64,000 nucleotides of DNA, taken from NCBI RefSeq assembly GCF_006476045.1, contig NZ_SRZY01000011.1, forward strand, positions 1 through 64,000, given 5' to 3'. The DNA is from Sphingobacterium lumbrici. Lineage in GTDB: Bacteria > Bacteroidota > Bacteroidia > Sphingobacteriales > Sphingobacteriaceae. Under the pieces are notes generated by a model. The model saw only the letters and a list, made by a program, of their open reading frames with translations. It did no database searches and was not told the DNA's origin. This document shows positions 33,365-40,948 of the stretch, piece by piece. The position numbers and the translations under genes were made by a program. Every line of letters begins with the position of its first letter. Position 1 is the stretch's first letter.

Positions 33365-33814
33365 ATGAAGAAATTATATAAATCAAAAATAGGACTTGAA
33401 TTAGTAATTCCTATTGTTCTTATATTAGGGACAGTTTTAATTCTGACCATAAGTGAAAAACCAAGTTGGATAGGAATTGCAATTCTTTTACCGGTAATCC
33501 TATTTATTGTTCATATGTTTATGACAACAACCTATACAATAGACAGTGACGAGCTGACAATAAAATGCGGTTTTATAATTAATAAAACTATTGACATTAA
33601 GACAATAAAAAAGGTTACTGAAACAAACAATCCAATTAGTTCGCCTGCAACTTCACTTGACAGACTTGAAATAAATTACGGAAAATTTGACTCTATAATA
33701 ATTTCACCGAAACATAAGACTGAATTTATCAATGACATTAAAAGATTAAATCCGAATATTGAAGTAAAGCTCAAAAAGAAGCATAATGAAACACTTGACA
33801 CTACAAGGCAATAA
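33365..33814 (+). CDS. PH domain membrane protein (cassette 8)
   Basis: A 149-aa protein with two N-terminal hydrophobic segments (about 9-30 and 35-55) and a bacterial PH-like domain: TYTIDSDELTIKCGF, IDIKTIKKVTETN, GKFDSIIISPKHKTEFINDI. An upstream in-frame extension would begin inside the attC-like site and is rejected in favour of the ATG at 33365. It is the only gene of this 0.63-kb cassette, the size usual for integron cassettes. The function is unknown. Confidence 0.75.
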   Translation: MKKLYKSKIGLELVIPIVLILGTVLILTISEKPSWIGIAILLPVILFIVHMFMTTTYTIDSDELTIKCGFIINKTIDIKTIKKVTETNNPISSPATSLDRLEINYGKFDSIIISPKHKTEFINDIKRLNPNIEVKLKKKHNETLDTTRQ

Positions 33815-33821
33815 AACACCA

Positions 33822-33957
33822 GCCACCAACAGCAGTTTGGCAAAATGGCGAGTTCAGTGCTAAAATGAACATTAGGTTTTCAAATGAACATTAGTGCTAA
33901 ATTGAAAGTAAGTGCTTTAAAATCCCCGCCTTCGCCAAGCGCCAAACCGTTGGGCGT
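33822..33957 (+). other. attC-like site 8
   Basis: R'' GCCACCAAC (33822-33830) is the exact reverse complement of GTTGGTGGC at 33316-33324. Arms: AGTTTGGCAAAATGGCGAG and CCCCGCCTTCGCCAAGC. The centre has three GTGCT-type repeats. R' GTTGGGC matches the integron consensus GTTRRRY (33949-33955). Confidence 0.8.
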
Positions 33958-34002
33958 CACCCTATGACCAACCGTGTGCAACAATGAACCGACAAACAAA
34001 AA

Positions 34003-34434
34003 ATGAAAAACCGAATATTAAATACTGACAATTCTAAAACGACAATCCTCATTCGACTAATGGTTGGTGCGGTATTTCTTTCCGAAGGAATTCAGAAATT
34101 TTTATTTGCTGACACACTTGGAGCAGGACGATTTGAAAAAATTGGCTTGCCTTCGCCTGAATTTCTAGGCAGTTTTGTTGGCGGTTTTGAAATTGTTTGT
34201 GGACTACTTATTCTTGTCGGACTTTTTACAAGACTGGCAAGTATTCCATTGATTATAATAATGTTGGTAGCCATTGCAACAACCAAATCTGAAGTTTTAG
34301 CCGAAAAAGGTTTTTGGGAAATGATGCACGGAAGCAGAACCGATTGGGCAATGCTTTTGGGAAGTTTATTTTTGTTAATCAAAGGCGGTGGCTTTTGGTC
34401 GGCTGACAAAATTTTAACAAAAAATGGAGCATAA
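34003..34434 (+). CDS. DoxX family membrane protein (cassette 9)
   Basis: A 143-aa DoxX-like protein with four membrane helices. LIRLMVGAVFLSEGIQKFLF (about 17-36) and GSFVGGFEIVCGLLILVGLF (about 56-75) are the family's conserved parts. DoxX proteins are linked to redox balance or to sulfur metabolism. It overlaps the chromate transporter gene by 11 bases, which suggests co-translation and a possible joint role in oxidative or metal stress. Confidence 0.85.
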   Translation: MKNRILNTDNSKTTILIRLMVGAVFLSEGIQKFLFADTLGAGRFEKIGLPSPEFLGSFVGGFEIVCGLLILVGLFTRLASIPLIIIMLVAIATTKSEVLAEKGFWEMMHGSRTDWAMLLGSLFLLIKGGGFWSADKILTKNGA

Positions 34435-35554
34435 AGCGAGCTTAAAAGATATTGCCAAACTTTTTCTAAAACTGGGCATTATTGGTTTTGGTGGACCAGC
34501 TGCACACATTGCTATGATGCAAGACGAAGTGGTTACAAAAAGAAAGTGGTTAACAGAACAACATTTTTTGGACTTGATTGGTGCAACCAATTTAATTCCT
34601 GGACCCAACAGCACCGAAATGGCAATTCATATAGGACACGAAAAAGGCGGTTGGAAAGGCTTAATAATTGCAGGTCTTTGTTTCATTTTACCAGCCGTTT
34701 TTATTACAGGAATTTTTGCTTATCTCTACAAACAATACGGACAAGTTCCAGAATTTCAACCCTTTATTTATGGCATAAAACCAGCCATAATCGCCATTAT
34801 TTTGGGAGCAATTTTTCCATTAGCAAAAAAATCATTAAAATCAACGGAACTTATCATTATCGGATTATTGGTTTTGCTTGGTTCATTATTCAACATCAAC
34901 GAAATTTATTTGATGCTTGGAGCAGGTTTCGTTGCGTTATTTTTGACATATTTAAGAGACAGAAAAAATAGTAATCTCAACAGTTTTCTGCCTTTAACTT
35001 TATTACAAATAACAAACACCACAATCCTTTCTGCGACAAACGCCAACTTGTTTTGGATTTTCCTAAAAATCGGTGCAATACTTTACGGAAGTGGTTATGT
35101 TTTGTTTGCATTTCTCGACACAGAATTAGTTTTGACAGGACTTTTGACAAGACAACAATTGATTGATGCTATTGCAGTTGGTCAATTTACACCCGGACCC
35201 GTTTTTTCTTCGGTAACTTTTATTGGTTATCAAATCAATGGTTTCACAGGTGCAATTGTATCGACAATCGCCATATTTTTACCCTCATTTGTGTTTGTCG
35301 CATTGCTCAACCCAATTGTAAAGAAAATGCGAAACTCAAAACTATTTTCAGCATTTTTAGACGCTGTAAATGTGGCATCTGTCGCTATAATTGTAGCCGT
35401 TTGTTTTGAAATGAGCAAAGACACAATCACTGACTGGCGGACAATATTGATTGCAGTTTTAAGTATTGTAATCGCATTCGGATACAAAAAATTAAATAGT
35501 GCTTTTATAGTTTTGGGTGGTTCACTAATCGGTTATTTATTAACACTTATATGA
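34424..35554 (+). CDS. chrA: Chromate transporter ChrA (cassette 9)
   Basis: A 376-aa CHR family transporter made of two homologous halves. The N-half has FGGPAAHIAMMQDE and LIPGPNSTEMAIHIG (about 22-70). The C-half has YGSGYVLFAFLDTE, DAIAVGQFTPGPVFSSVTFIG (split by eye near 250-265) and several membrane helices. ChrA exports chromate and gives resistance, although many members have other anion substrates. It forms an operon with DoxX within one cassette. Confidence 0.9.
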   Translation: MEHKASLKDIAKLFLKLGIIGFGGPAAHIAMMQDEVVTKRKWLTEQHFLDLIGATNLIPGPNSTEMAIHIGHEKGGWKGLIIAGLCFILPAVFITGIFAYLYKQYGQVPEFQPFIYGIKPAIIAIILGAIFPLAKKSLKSTELIIIGLLVLLGSLFNINEIYLMLGAGFVALFLTYLRDRKNSNLNSFLPLTLLQITNTTILSATNANLFWIFLKIGAILYGSGYVLFAFLDTELVLTGLLTRQQLIDAIAVGQFTPGPVFSSVTFIGYQINGFTGAIVSTIAIFLPSFVFVALLNPIVKKMRNSKLFSAFLDAVNVASVAIIVAVCFEMSKDTITDWRTILIAVLSIVIAFGYKKLNSAFIVLGGSLIGYLLTLI

Positions 35555-35582
35555 CAAAAAACACGACAGAAAATAAGGGCGA

Positions 35583-35718
35583 ACGCACAACAGCAGCTTG
35601 GCAAAATGGCAGGTTTAGTGCTAAATTCAAAGGTAGTTCTTCGATTGAACTTTTGTGCAAAACTGAACATTTGTGCTTCGATTTCCGCCACTACGCCAAG
35701 CCGCGGCCCGTTGGACGA
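35583..35718 (+). other. attC-like site 9
   Basis: R'' ACGCACAAC (35583-35591) pairs with GTTGGGCGT at 33949-33957 at eight of nine positions. Arms: AGCTTGGCAAAATGGCAGG and CCGCCACTACGCCAAGC. R' GTTGGAC matches GTTRRRY (35710-35716). The centre holds three GTGCT/GTGCA repeats. Confidence 0.75.
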
Positions 35719-35737
35719 CCACAAAATAACGACAGAA

Positions 35738-36130
35738 ATGAACAAAGAAATTAGAACATACAATGACAAACAAACTTTGGACGACAAAGAAATTTGTGAC
35801 CAACTCATGACAGTTATTGACAATGAACTGACCGAAGCAGAAAATAAAATTTGGCATTCTCACCCTGTTTGGTTTTTAGACGGCAACCCAATTGTGGGAT
35901 ATAGCAAACAAAAAGCTGGCATCAGACTTATGTTTTGGAGCGGTGCGGATTTTGACGAAGAAAAATTGAATATAAAAGGAGAAAAATTTAAAGACGCTTC
36001 AATTTTTTACAACAATATAACCGACATAAACACAACCGACTTATTAAGTTGGCTCAAAAAATCAAGAGAAATTCAATGGGACTATAAAAACATTGTAAAA
36101 CGAAAAGGGAAATTGGAGAAACTTAAATAA
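35738..36130 (+). CDS. DUF1801 domain protein (cassette 10)
   Basis: A 130-aa protein with a DUF1801 (YdhG-like) fold: IWHSHPVWFLDGNPIVGYS, GIRLMFWSGADFDEEKL and KDASIFYNNITDIN. These small proteins are structurally related to frataxin-like folds and have no known activity. The ATG at 35738 is chosen because the longer frame would run back through the attC-like site. It shares its unit with an SRPBCC gene 24 bases downstream. Confidence 0.75.
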   Translation: MNKEIRTYNDKQTLDDKEICDQLMTVIDNELTEAENKIWHSHPVWFLDGNPIVGYSKQKAGIRLMFWSGADFDEEKLNIKGEKFKDASIFYNNITDINTTDLLSWLKKSREIQWDYKNIVKRKGKLEKLK

Positions 36131-36153
36131 CGATAACTTAATTAAATTTGACA

Positions 36154-36612
36154 ATGGAAAAATTGCAATTCAAAAAAAAAATTAATGCACCAGCAAGCAA
36201 GGTGTTTGACGTAATGTTGGGCATTACCAGCAAAACAACATACGAGCAATGGACAGCATTATTTAATCCAACATCTACCTATGAAGGAAGTTGGACAAAG
36301 GGTAGCAAAATACAATTCGTAGGAACAGATGATAAGGGAGAAACAGGCGGTATGGTTTCGGAAATTTTTGACAACATTCCCAACAAATTTATTTCAATTC
36401 GTCATTACGGGCTTGTAAAAGCGGATTTAGAAATAACCGAAGGACCTGAAGTTGAAAAATGGGCAAATGGTTTTGAAAATTATACGTTTGAAGAAAATAG
36501 CGGAACTACTATTGTTACTGTTGACTTAGATACAACAAAAGATTTTTTAAGCTATATGAATGAAACATACCCAAAAGCTCTCGACAAATTGAAAGATATA
36601 TGTGAAAAATAA
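36154..36612 (+). CDS. SRPBCC/AHSA1 family protein (cassette 10)
   Basis: A 152-aa START-like protein: FKKKINAPASKVFDVM, YEQWTALFNPTSTYEGSW, KGSKIQFVGTDDKGETGGM, and a C-terminal helix. The family binds small hydrophobic ligands in a deep pocket. The ligand here is unknown. The ATG at 36154 is preferred over an upstream TTG. It is the last gene of the cassette array. Confidence 0.8.
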   Translation: MEKLQFKKKINAPASKVFDVMLGITSKTTYEQWTALFNPTSTYEGSWTKGSKIQFVGTDDKGETGGMVSEIFDNIPNKFISIRHYGLVKADLEITEGPEVEKWANGFENYTFEENSGTTIVTVDLDTTKDFLSYMNETYPKALDKLKDICEK

Positions 36613-36651
36613 ACTGTGACGAAAACCTAAAATAACGACAAATAGAAACAC

Positions 36652-36782
36652 TGCTGGTAACAGCACCTATAAGAAATTGGCGGTTCAGTGGTTAAATGAA
36701 GTTCAGTTTTTCAATCAAACTTTCATACAAGTTGAGAGTTTTGTACTTCGAAATCGCCAACTTCTTATAGCTGCAAAACGCT
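36652..36782 (+). other. Terminal degenerate attC-like site 10
   Basis: The arms CACCTATAAGAAATTGGCG (from 36664) and CGCCAACTTCTTATAGCTG are well paired but differ completely from the other sites. R'' reads TGCTGGTAAC and does not pair with the cassette start GTTGGACGA. The R' position reads GCTAAT in place of GTT. This is probably the worn end of the array. Confidence 0.65.
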
Positions 36783-36855
36783 AATATTTCATTCTTACAT
36801 CACAGAAATTTTGTATCTTAGCATAATAGCAATTGCAGCTAAAACGTATGTCAAA

Positions 36856-36877
36856 CCAGTGAGCGATTCGGTGAGTA
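36856..36877. repeat. Right-end AGTGAGT repeats
   Basis: AGTGAGCGATTCGGTGAGT (36858-36876) matches 17 of 19 bases of 158-176, in the same orientation. Together with the tRNA-like sequence 40 bases further on, it marks the probable right end of the island whose integrase lies at 306-1547. Confidence 0.55.
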
Positions 36878-36916
36878 GGGAAAAGGGAAGTTTGTAAAAT
36901 ATTGATAAAGAGACTA

Positions 36917-36950
36917 CTGCTCGATAGGTTCGATTCCCCTACGGGCTACA
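36917..36950 (+). other. tRNA 3'-end-like sequence, possible attR core
   Basis: GGTTCGATTCCCCTACGGG followed by CTACA resembles the T loop and acceptor end of a tRNA. A complete cloverleaf is not present, since the T stem does not pair well and no anticodon arm precedes it. Integrative elements often duplicate a tRNA 3' end at one border, so this may be the right attachment site. The left copy would lie outside what I can recognise. Confidence 0.4.
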
Positions 36951-36960
36951 GGAAAGCAAT

Positions 36961-36998
36961 AAAGTTGGTTTAAAGCGATACCGCTGGACACCAACTTT
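36961..36998. terminator. Hairpin terminator
   Basis: AAAGTTGG and CCAACTTT form the stem and are followed by a T run (TTTTTTT). It lies just outside the probable island end and before the decayed ISAon1-like element. Confidence 0.55.
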
Positions 36999-37081
36999 TT
37001 TTCGTTTTGGAGTATCACTAGGTATCATCCATATTAGAGGTTTTACTGGGATCATACCGAATTCTTGGGGGGAAATCCTTT

Positions 37082-38261
37082 TTAAGCATATAATTTCATT
37101 ACCCTATAAAGAAAGAATTGGGTGTCTCTAACTCCCCGGAAGACACTTCTGAATGCTTTTAATTTCGCATTGAAGGACTCTGCGGACGCATTGGTGCTTT
37201 TGTTGTCGAAGTAATGTAGGATATAGGGATGATGGGCAGCGATAGATCTGGCCACGCTTTCAAAAGGTGCTATTCCTGAGGCTTCTACCTGATTATGCCA
37301 TAGGCCAAGTTTGGTAAAAGCGACTTTCTTGTCTCTGCATTTATTGAAGATATCTCCCAATGCTATGCCCAGATCATACGCTTTTTTTAGAAGAGGAAAT
37401 CGCTGGAATAAAAGTTCTGCACGGTGCTTTTGGCTTTCTGTCCATCTACTGGGATGCTTGAACAGCAGATGTCTTGACCTTGCCAGTAGCTGTTTGAGGG
37501 TATCACCATTGGACAACACTTCAGGATCGTAAGAAACACCATTTTTACGTGCTCCGGCGATCTTTTTGCTCTCTTCATCCAACACTTCCCAGCGGTATCT
37601 GATACGAAGTTCCTGAACAGCATCATAAGCAAGCTTTTGTACATGAAACCGATCGATAACCCGTCTGGCATTCCTGAAACACCTACGGATAGCCTTTGCC
37701 ATATTGAGAGCCATATCCATCGTTACTTCCCTGACTTTATTCCTCAGTCTGAGTGGAATACGCTCTAATACAGCGATCATATCTTCTGCCTTTGTTCCTT
37801 TAACGGTAGCTACAATAGTCCCCTTTTTGCCCTTGGAGGCTTTGCTGCTTACGATAGTATAAAGTTCACCATTACTGAAACTGGTTTCATCGATACTAAG
37901 CTATTCGGATATATTTTCAGGAAATAACGTCCAGTACTCCGCATGGTGCTTTTGACCCCAATCATGAAAGTCGCTCAGATGGTTCTTATACTGTTCCTGA
38001 AGCTGTTTGCCATCCAGCTGGAACAGAAGCCCCAAAAGATGGACACTGATGGGATAGTTATCCAAATATCCCCTTTAAAAAAAGCCCGAATTCCGTAGTC
38101 ATTCGAGCACCTTCACGAACAAGGTTCCAGTCTCTGGTAATGATTTTCCCGGTATCTAACACCGTCCAGCGTCTGCGTCTAATATGAAGAGTAACTTTCT
38201 GACCCCGAATGGGAAAGTCTTTAATTTCTGAAACAGGCATGAAGTGTTGCTCAAAGAAAAA
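37082..38261 (-). pseudogene. Decayed ISAon1-like (ISL3-type) transposase
   Basis: The reverse strand carries the end of the N-terminal ORF (EQHFMPVSEIKDFPIRGQKV to GLFLKGIFG, stop near 38058). A DDE transposase in another frame follows (DNYPISVHLLGLLF, then SIDETSFSNG, VTMDMALNM, STNASAESFNAKLK, ending VMKLYA at 37082). An in-frame TAG stands just before LSIDETS (near 37900) and splits the transposase. The start of the N-terminal ORF is missing: a stop precedes FSLFFFEQHF. Both defects suggest the element is inactive. Confidence 0.7.
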
Positions 38262-38366
38262 GAGAGAAAATTAGAGTGGCACTATTTGGCGTTCAAAGGC
38301 TTATGCTACTTTTATTATTCTTCCCGAAATTTGATATAAGAAATAGGAGTTTCCCTTGCTAACTAC

Positions 38367-38391
38367 AATCCGTCTCAAAGAGCGGATTTTT
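38367..38391. terminator. Hairpin terminator upstream of the oriT region
   Basis: AATCCG-T-CTC with GAG-CGGATT, followed by TTTTTGT, forms a short stem with a T tail. It separates the decayed transposon from the mobA region. Confidence 0.45.
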
Positions 38392-38408
38392 GTGTTCACC
38401 GGAACACG

Positions 38409-38457
38409 GCAAGTTGTGTTTTGAGCAGCTCAAAACCACTTGCCCCTACGCAGGGAG
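38409..38457 (+). other. oriT-like hairpin next to mobA
   Basis: GCAAGT and ACTTGC enclose TTTTGAGC-A-GCTCAAAA (38409-38443), giving one long inverted repeat, followed by CCCTACGCAGGGAGC. The mobA gene starts 50 bases downstream. Bacteroidota conjugative transposons carry a hairpin of this kind at oriT in front of mobA. No nick site was determined. Confidence 0.55.
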
Positions 38458-38507
38458 CTAAACCATTTCTCCGAAGTCGAATGGTTGAAATATTAAAATG
38501 GATTTTT

Positions 38508-38954
38508 ATGGAAAACGAATTAAATAAAAACAAGAAGAAAGTTGGACGAAAGCCAAAAGCAGTTAAGGCAAAACACAAGTATATGTTTCGCTTAACGGCA
38601 GAAGAAAATGCGAAATTTTTAGCACTTTATGACCAATCAGGCATATCGAATAGAGCTGAATTTGTAAGGAAAACCATTTTTGAGAAAGATATAAAGATTA
38701 TATATTATAACAAAAGTGTGTACGATTTCTATATGAAACTCACTCATTTCTATTCCCAATTCAGGGCAATCGGAACTAATTACAATCAGGTGGTAAAGAT
38801 TTTATATCGTCATTTTTCAGAAAGAAAAGCGGCAGCTTATCTCTATAAATTGGAAAATCAGACCATTCAGTTGGCTAAATTGACTAAAGAGATTACAGAT
38901 AAAATTCAAAGTTTGGAAGGTAAACCTATCAGTAAAGGAATATTAAAACATTAA
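38508..38954 (+). CDS. mobA: MobA-like conjugal transfer relaxosome protein
   Basis: A 148-aa accessory relaxosome protein: KKKVGRKPKAVKAKHKYMFR (basic N-terminus) and LTAEENAKFLALYDQSGISN then RAEFVRKTIF, a ribbon-helix-helix-like region, followed by helices. In Bacteroidota ICEs MobA is followed by the relaxase MobB. Here the next gene is an AbiE antitoxin, so the mob locus is cut short. The ATG at 38508 is chosen because the longer frame would run back across the oriT-like region. Confidence 0.8.
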   Translation: MENELNKNKKKVGRKPKAVKAKHKYMFRLTAEENAKFLALYDQSGISNRAEFVRKTIFEKDIKIIYYNKSVYDFYMKLTHFYSQFRAIGTNYNQVVKILYRHFSERKAAAYLYKLENQTIQLAKLTKEITDKIQSLEGKPISKGILKH

Positions 38955-39010
38955 ACACCATATTTTTTGTCTAAAAGTTTGTTCAATCTATTTCCGTTCA
39001 CTACTTTTGA

Positions 39011-40036
39011 ATGTTCATTCCTGCTGAACGCTTAATTTTATTGAACAAAGAAATGTATAGAGACAATGATTTTGTTTATGAGGCTATTGCTTCCCTAGAA
39101 GACACAACAGGGATTCCTATCGCTATTGAAAGTGTCAGGGAAACCTATGATGTGGTGCTTCAAATTAACAATGAGACCTTTTATTGCATTGCTAAAAAGA
39201 ATGCAAAGAATGCAAACTACGGTATCATTATGTCTGCTTTGAAGGACATTAGTAGTTCAAAGAATAATATTGTCATTGCTGATTATTTAACTAAAAAAAC
39301 AGCAGAAGAACTTAAACAAAATAACATCAATTATCTTGATGCATCCGGAAATGCCTTTATTAAGACCAAGGATTTTTTTGTATATGTAGAAGGCAGAAAA
39401 TCAAAAATCAATAAAAAAACGAACCAAACTCGGGCATTTCAGGAAGCAGGATTGAAATTACTCTTATTGCTTGTCTCTAATCCTGAAACGTTGCAATTTT
39501 CTTATAGAGAATTGGCAGAAAAAACAGGAATTGCTTTGGGTTCAGTAAGTAACATCCTTAAAGAACTAGAAGAAAGCCATTATTTATTAAAAACAAGAAA
39601 CAAAAGGGTTCTAAAAAATCAGGACGACATCATTGAACGTTGGGTAATTGCTTACAATGAACTATTAAAACCCCGCTCTTTCAGAAAGAAGATGAGGGCT
39701 ATAGGAAATGAATTTAATGCCAATAGCATCATAAATAATACTAACATAAAACTCTATTTAGGAGGGGAACCCGGAGGAGAGCTCTTAACCGGACATCTAA
39801 AACCTAAAGATTATATCATATATACGGATGAAGAAACAAGCAAAGTTGCAAAAGAACTGAAGCTTGTTCCGGACGAAACAGGAAATATTGAATTGTATAG
39901 TAAATTCTGGACAGATAGTCTTCATTTGAAAAATGAATATACTGCCCCTCCTTTGGTTGTATATGCAGATTTATTAGAAACCGGGAACAATAGAAATATA
40001 GAGACCGCTAAACTAATTTTAGAGAATGGATTATAA
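39011..40036 (+). CDS. Type IV AbiEi-like antitoxin/regulator
   Basis: A 341-aa protein. The N-terminal half is like a nuclease-fold or restriction-like region (DVVLQINNETFYCIAKKNAK, NNINYLDASGNAFI). Residues about 150-200 form a winged helix (FSYRELAEKTGIALGSVSNI). The C-terminal region contains LYLGGEPGGELLTGHLKPK and resembles the AbiEi type. It overlaps the nucleotidyltransferase gene by 11 bases, the classic antitoxin-toxin order. It differs strongly from the AbiEi-like protein of cassette 4. Confidence 0.75.
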   Translation: MFIPAERLILLNKEMYRDNDFVYEAIASLEDTTGIPIAIESVRETYDVVLQINNETFYCIAKKNAKNANYGIIMSALKDISSSKNNIVIADYLTKKTAEELKQNNINYLDASGNAFIKTKDFFVYVEGRKSKINKKTNQTRAFQEAGLKLLLLLVSNPETLQFSYRELAEKTGIALGSVSNILKELEESHYLLKTRNKRVLKNQDDIIERWVIAYNELLKPRSFRKKMRAIGNEFNANSIINNTNIKLYLGGEPGGELLTGHLKPKDYIIYTDEETSKVAKELKLVPDETGNIELYSKFWTDSLHLKNEYTAPPLVVYADLLETGNNRNIETAKLILENGL

Positions 40037-40868
40037 CATATCAAGTGAAAAACTGGAACATCCATTATTAAAAAAACTGTTAGACGAATTGATTCCCGTA
40101 TTTCAAAAATTGGAAATCAAGTTTTTCGTCATTGGAGCAACAGCCCGGGATATCATTATGGAACTTCACGGAGAAAAGTCCGGTAGAAGAACTCAGGACA
40201 TAGATATTGCCATAGCTGTGGATAAATGGGAAGAATTTTCAATTATTGAAAACGAAATAATACAACTGCCTGATTTTAAAAAAGATCCAAAACAACAGCA
40301 ACGCTTTTTGTATTTAGATGATTTTCAATTAGATATCGTTCCGTATGGCGGGATTACAACTGCTGAAGATAAAATCTTCTGGCCGCCTGACCAATCTTTT
40401 GCAATGACCGTATTGGGGTTTGAAGAAGCAGAAAGGGATTTAGTCAGAGTTAAGATAGATGATACACTGGAAATAGATATTGTCTCATTGGCAGGAATTT
40501 TCATTTTGAAATTGGTTGCCTGGAAAGACAGACATCATAAAGGCAATAAAGATGCGGATGATATGGGATTTATTCTATCGAACTATCTCAATATCCACGA
40601 AGAAAGAGCCGCTACGGAGCATTACGACGAAGTGTATGATATAGAAAATTTTACAATCACAAAAGCTGGTGCAGCTCTGCTCGGTATTGATATCAATATC
40701 CTCTTGTCTGATAATGAAGTCAACAAAACAAAGCTAAAAGCGATTATCGAGACAGAAATAAATGCAGAAGAAAACAGTGTTTTATTCAATCAAATACTGG
40801 AAACAAATCACATCAAATTTGATGATATACAGGATTGCTTTCAAATCCTCAACCAAAAAATAAAGTAG
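40026..40868 (+). CDS. AbiEii-like nucleotidyltransferase toxin
   Basis: A 280-aa nucleotidyltransferase: FFVIGATARDIIMELHG (33-49) and RRTQDIDIAIAVDKW (54-68; Asp58 and Asp60 are the likely metal ligands), with a third acidic site in FQLDIVPYGG (about 100). The C-terminal half is helical. Translational overlap with the preceding regulator supports a type IV toxin-antitoxin pair. It has little visible similarity to the AbiEii protein at 22060 outside the catalytic motif. Confidence 0.8.
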   Translation: MDYNISSEKLEHPLLKKLLDELIPVFQKLEIKFFVIGATARDIIMELHGEKSGRRTQDIDIAIAVDKWEEFSIIENEIIQLPDFKKDPKQQQRFLYLDDFQLDIVPYGGITTAEDKIFWPPDQSFAMTVLGFEEAERDLVRVKIDDTLEIDIVSLAGIFILKLVAWKDRHHKGNKDADDMGFILSNYLNIHEERAATEHYDEVYDIENFTITKAGAALLGIDINILLSDNEVNKTKLKAIIETEINAEENSVLFNQILETNHIKFDDIQDCFQILNQKIK

Positions 40869-40948
40869 TGGAAGCAAATACTAAAAGATAATCAGGTGTA
40901 TGTTTTCACATACAAGTTAAACCAAAAGACTTATTAAAAAGATAAAAA

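Noticed and set aside
7000..36800. CRISPR array
   Set aside because: The repeated units are long, palindromic, unequal and separated by genes, with no short regular repeat-spacer pattern.
36917..36950. A complete tRNA gene
   Set aside because: Only T-loop and acceptor-like bases are present. No D or anticodon arm fits upstream, and the T stem pairs poorly.
38058..38100. Programmed -1 frameshift site in the ISAon1-like element
   Set aside because: A T TTT TTA heptamer is present, but the second ORF lies in the +1 frame relative to the first, so a classical -1 shift would not join them.
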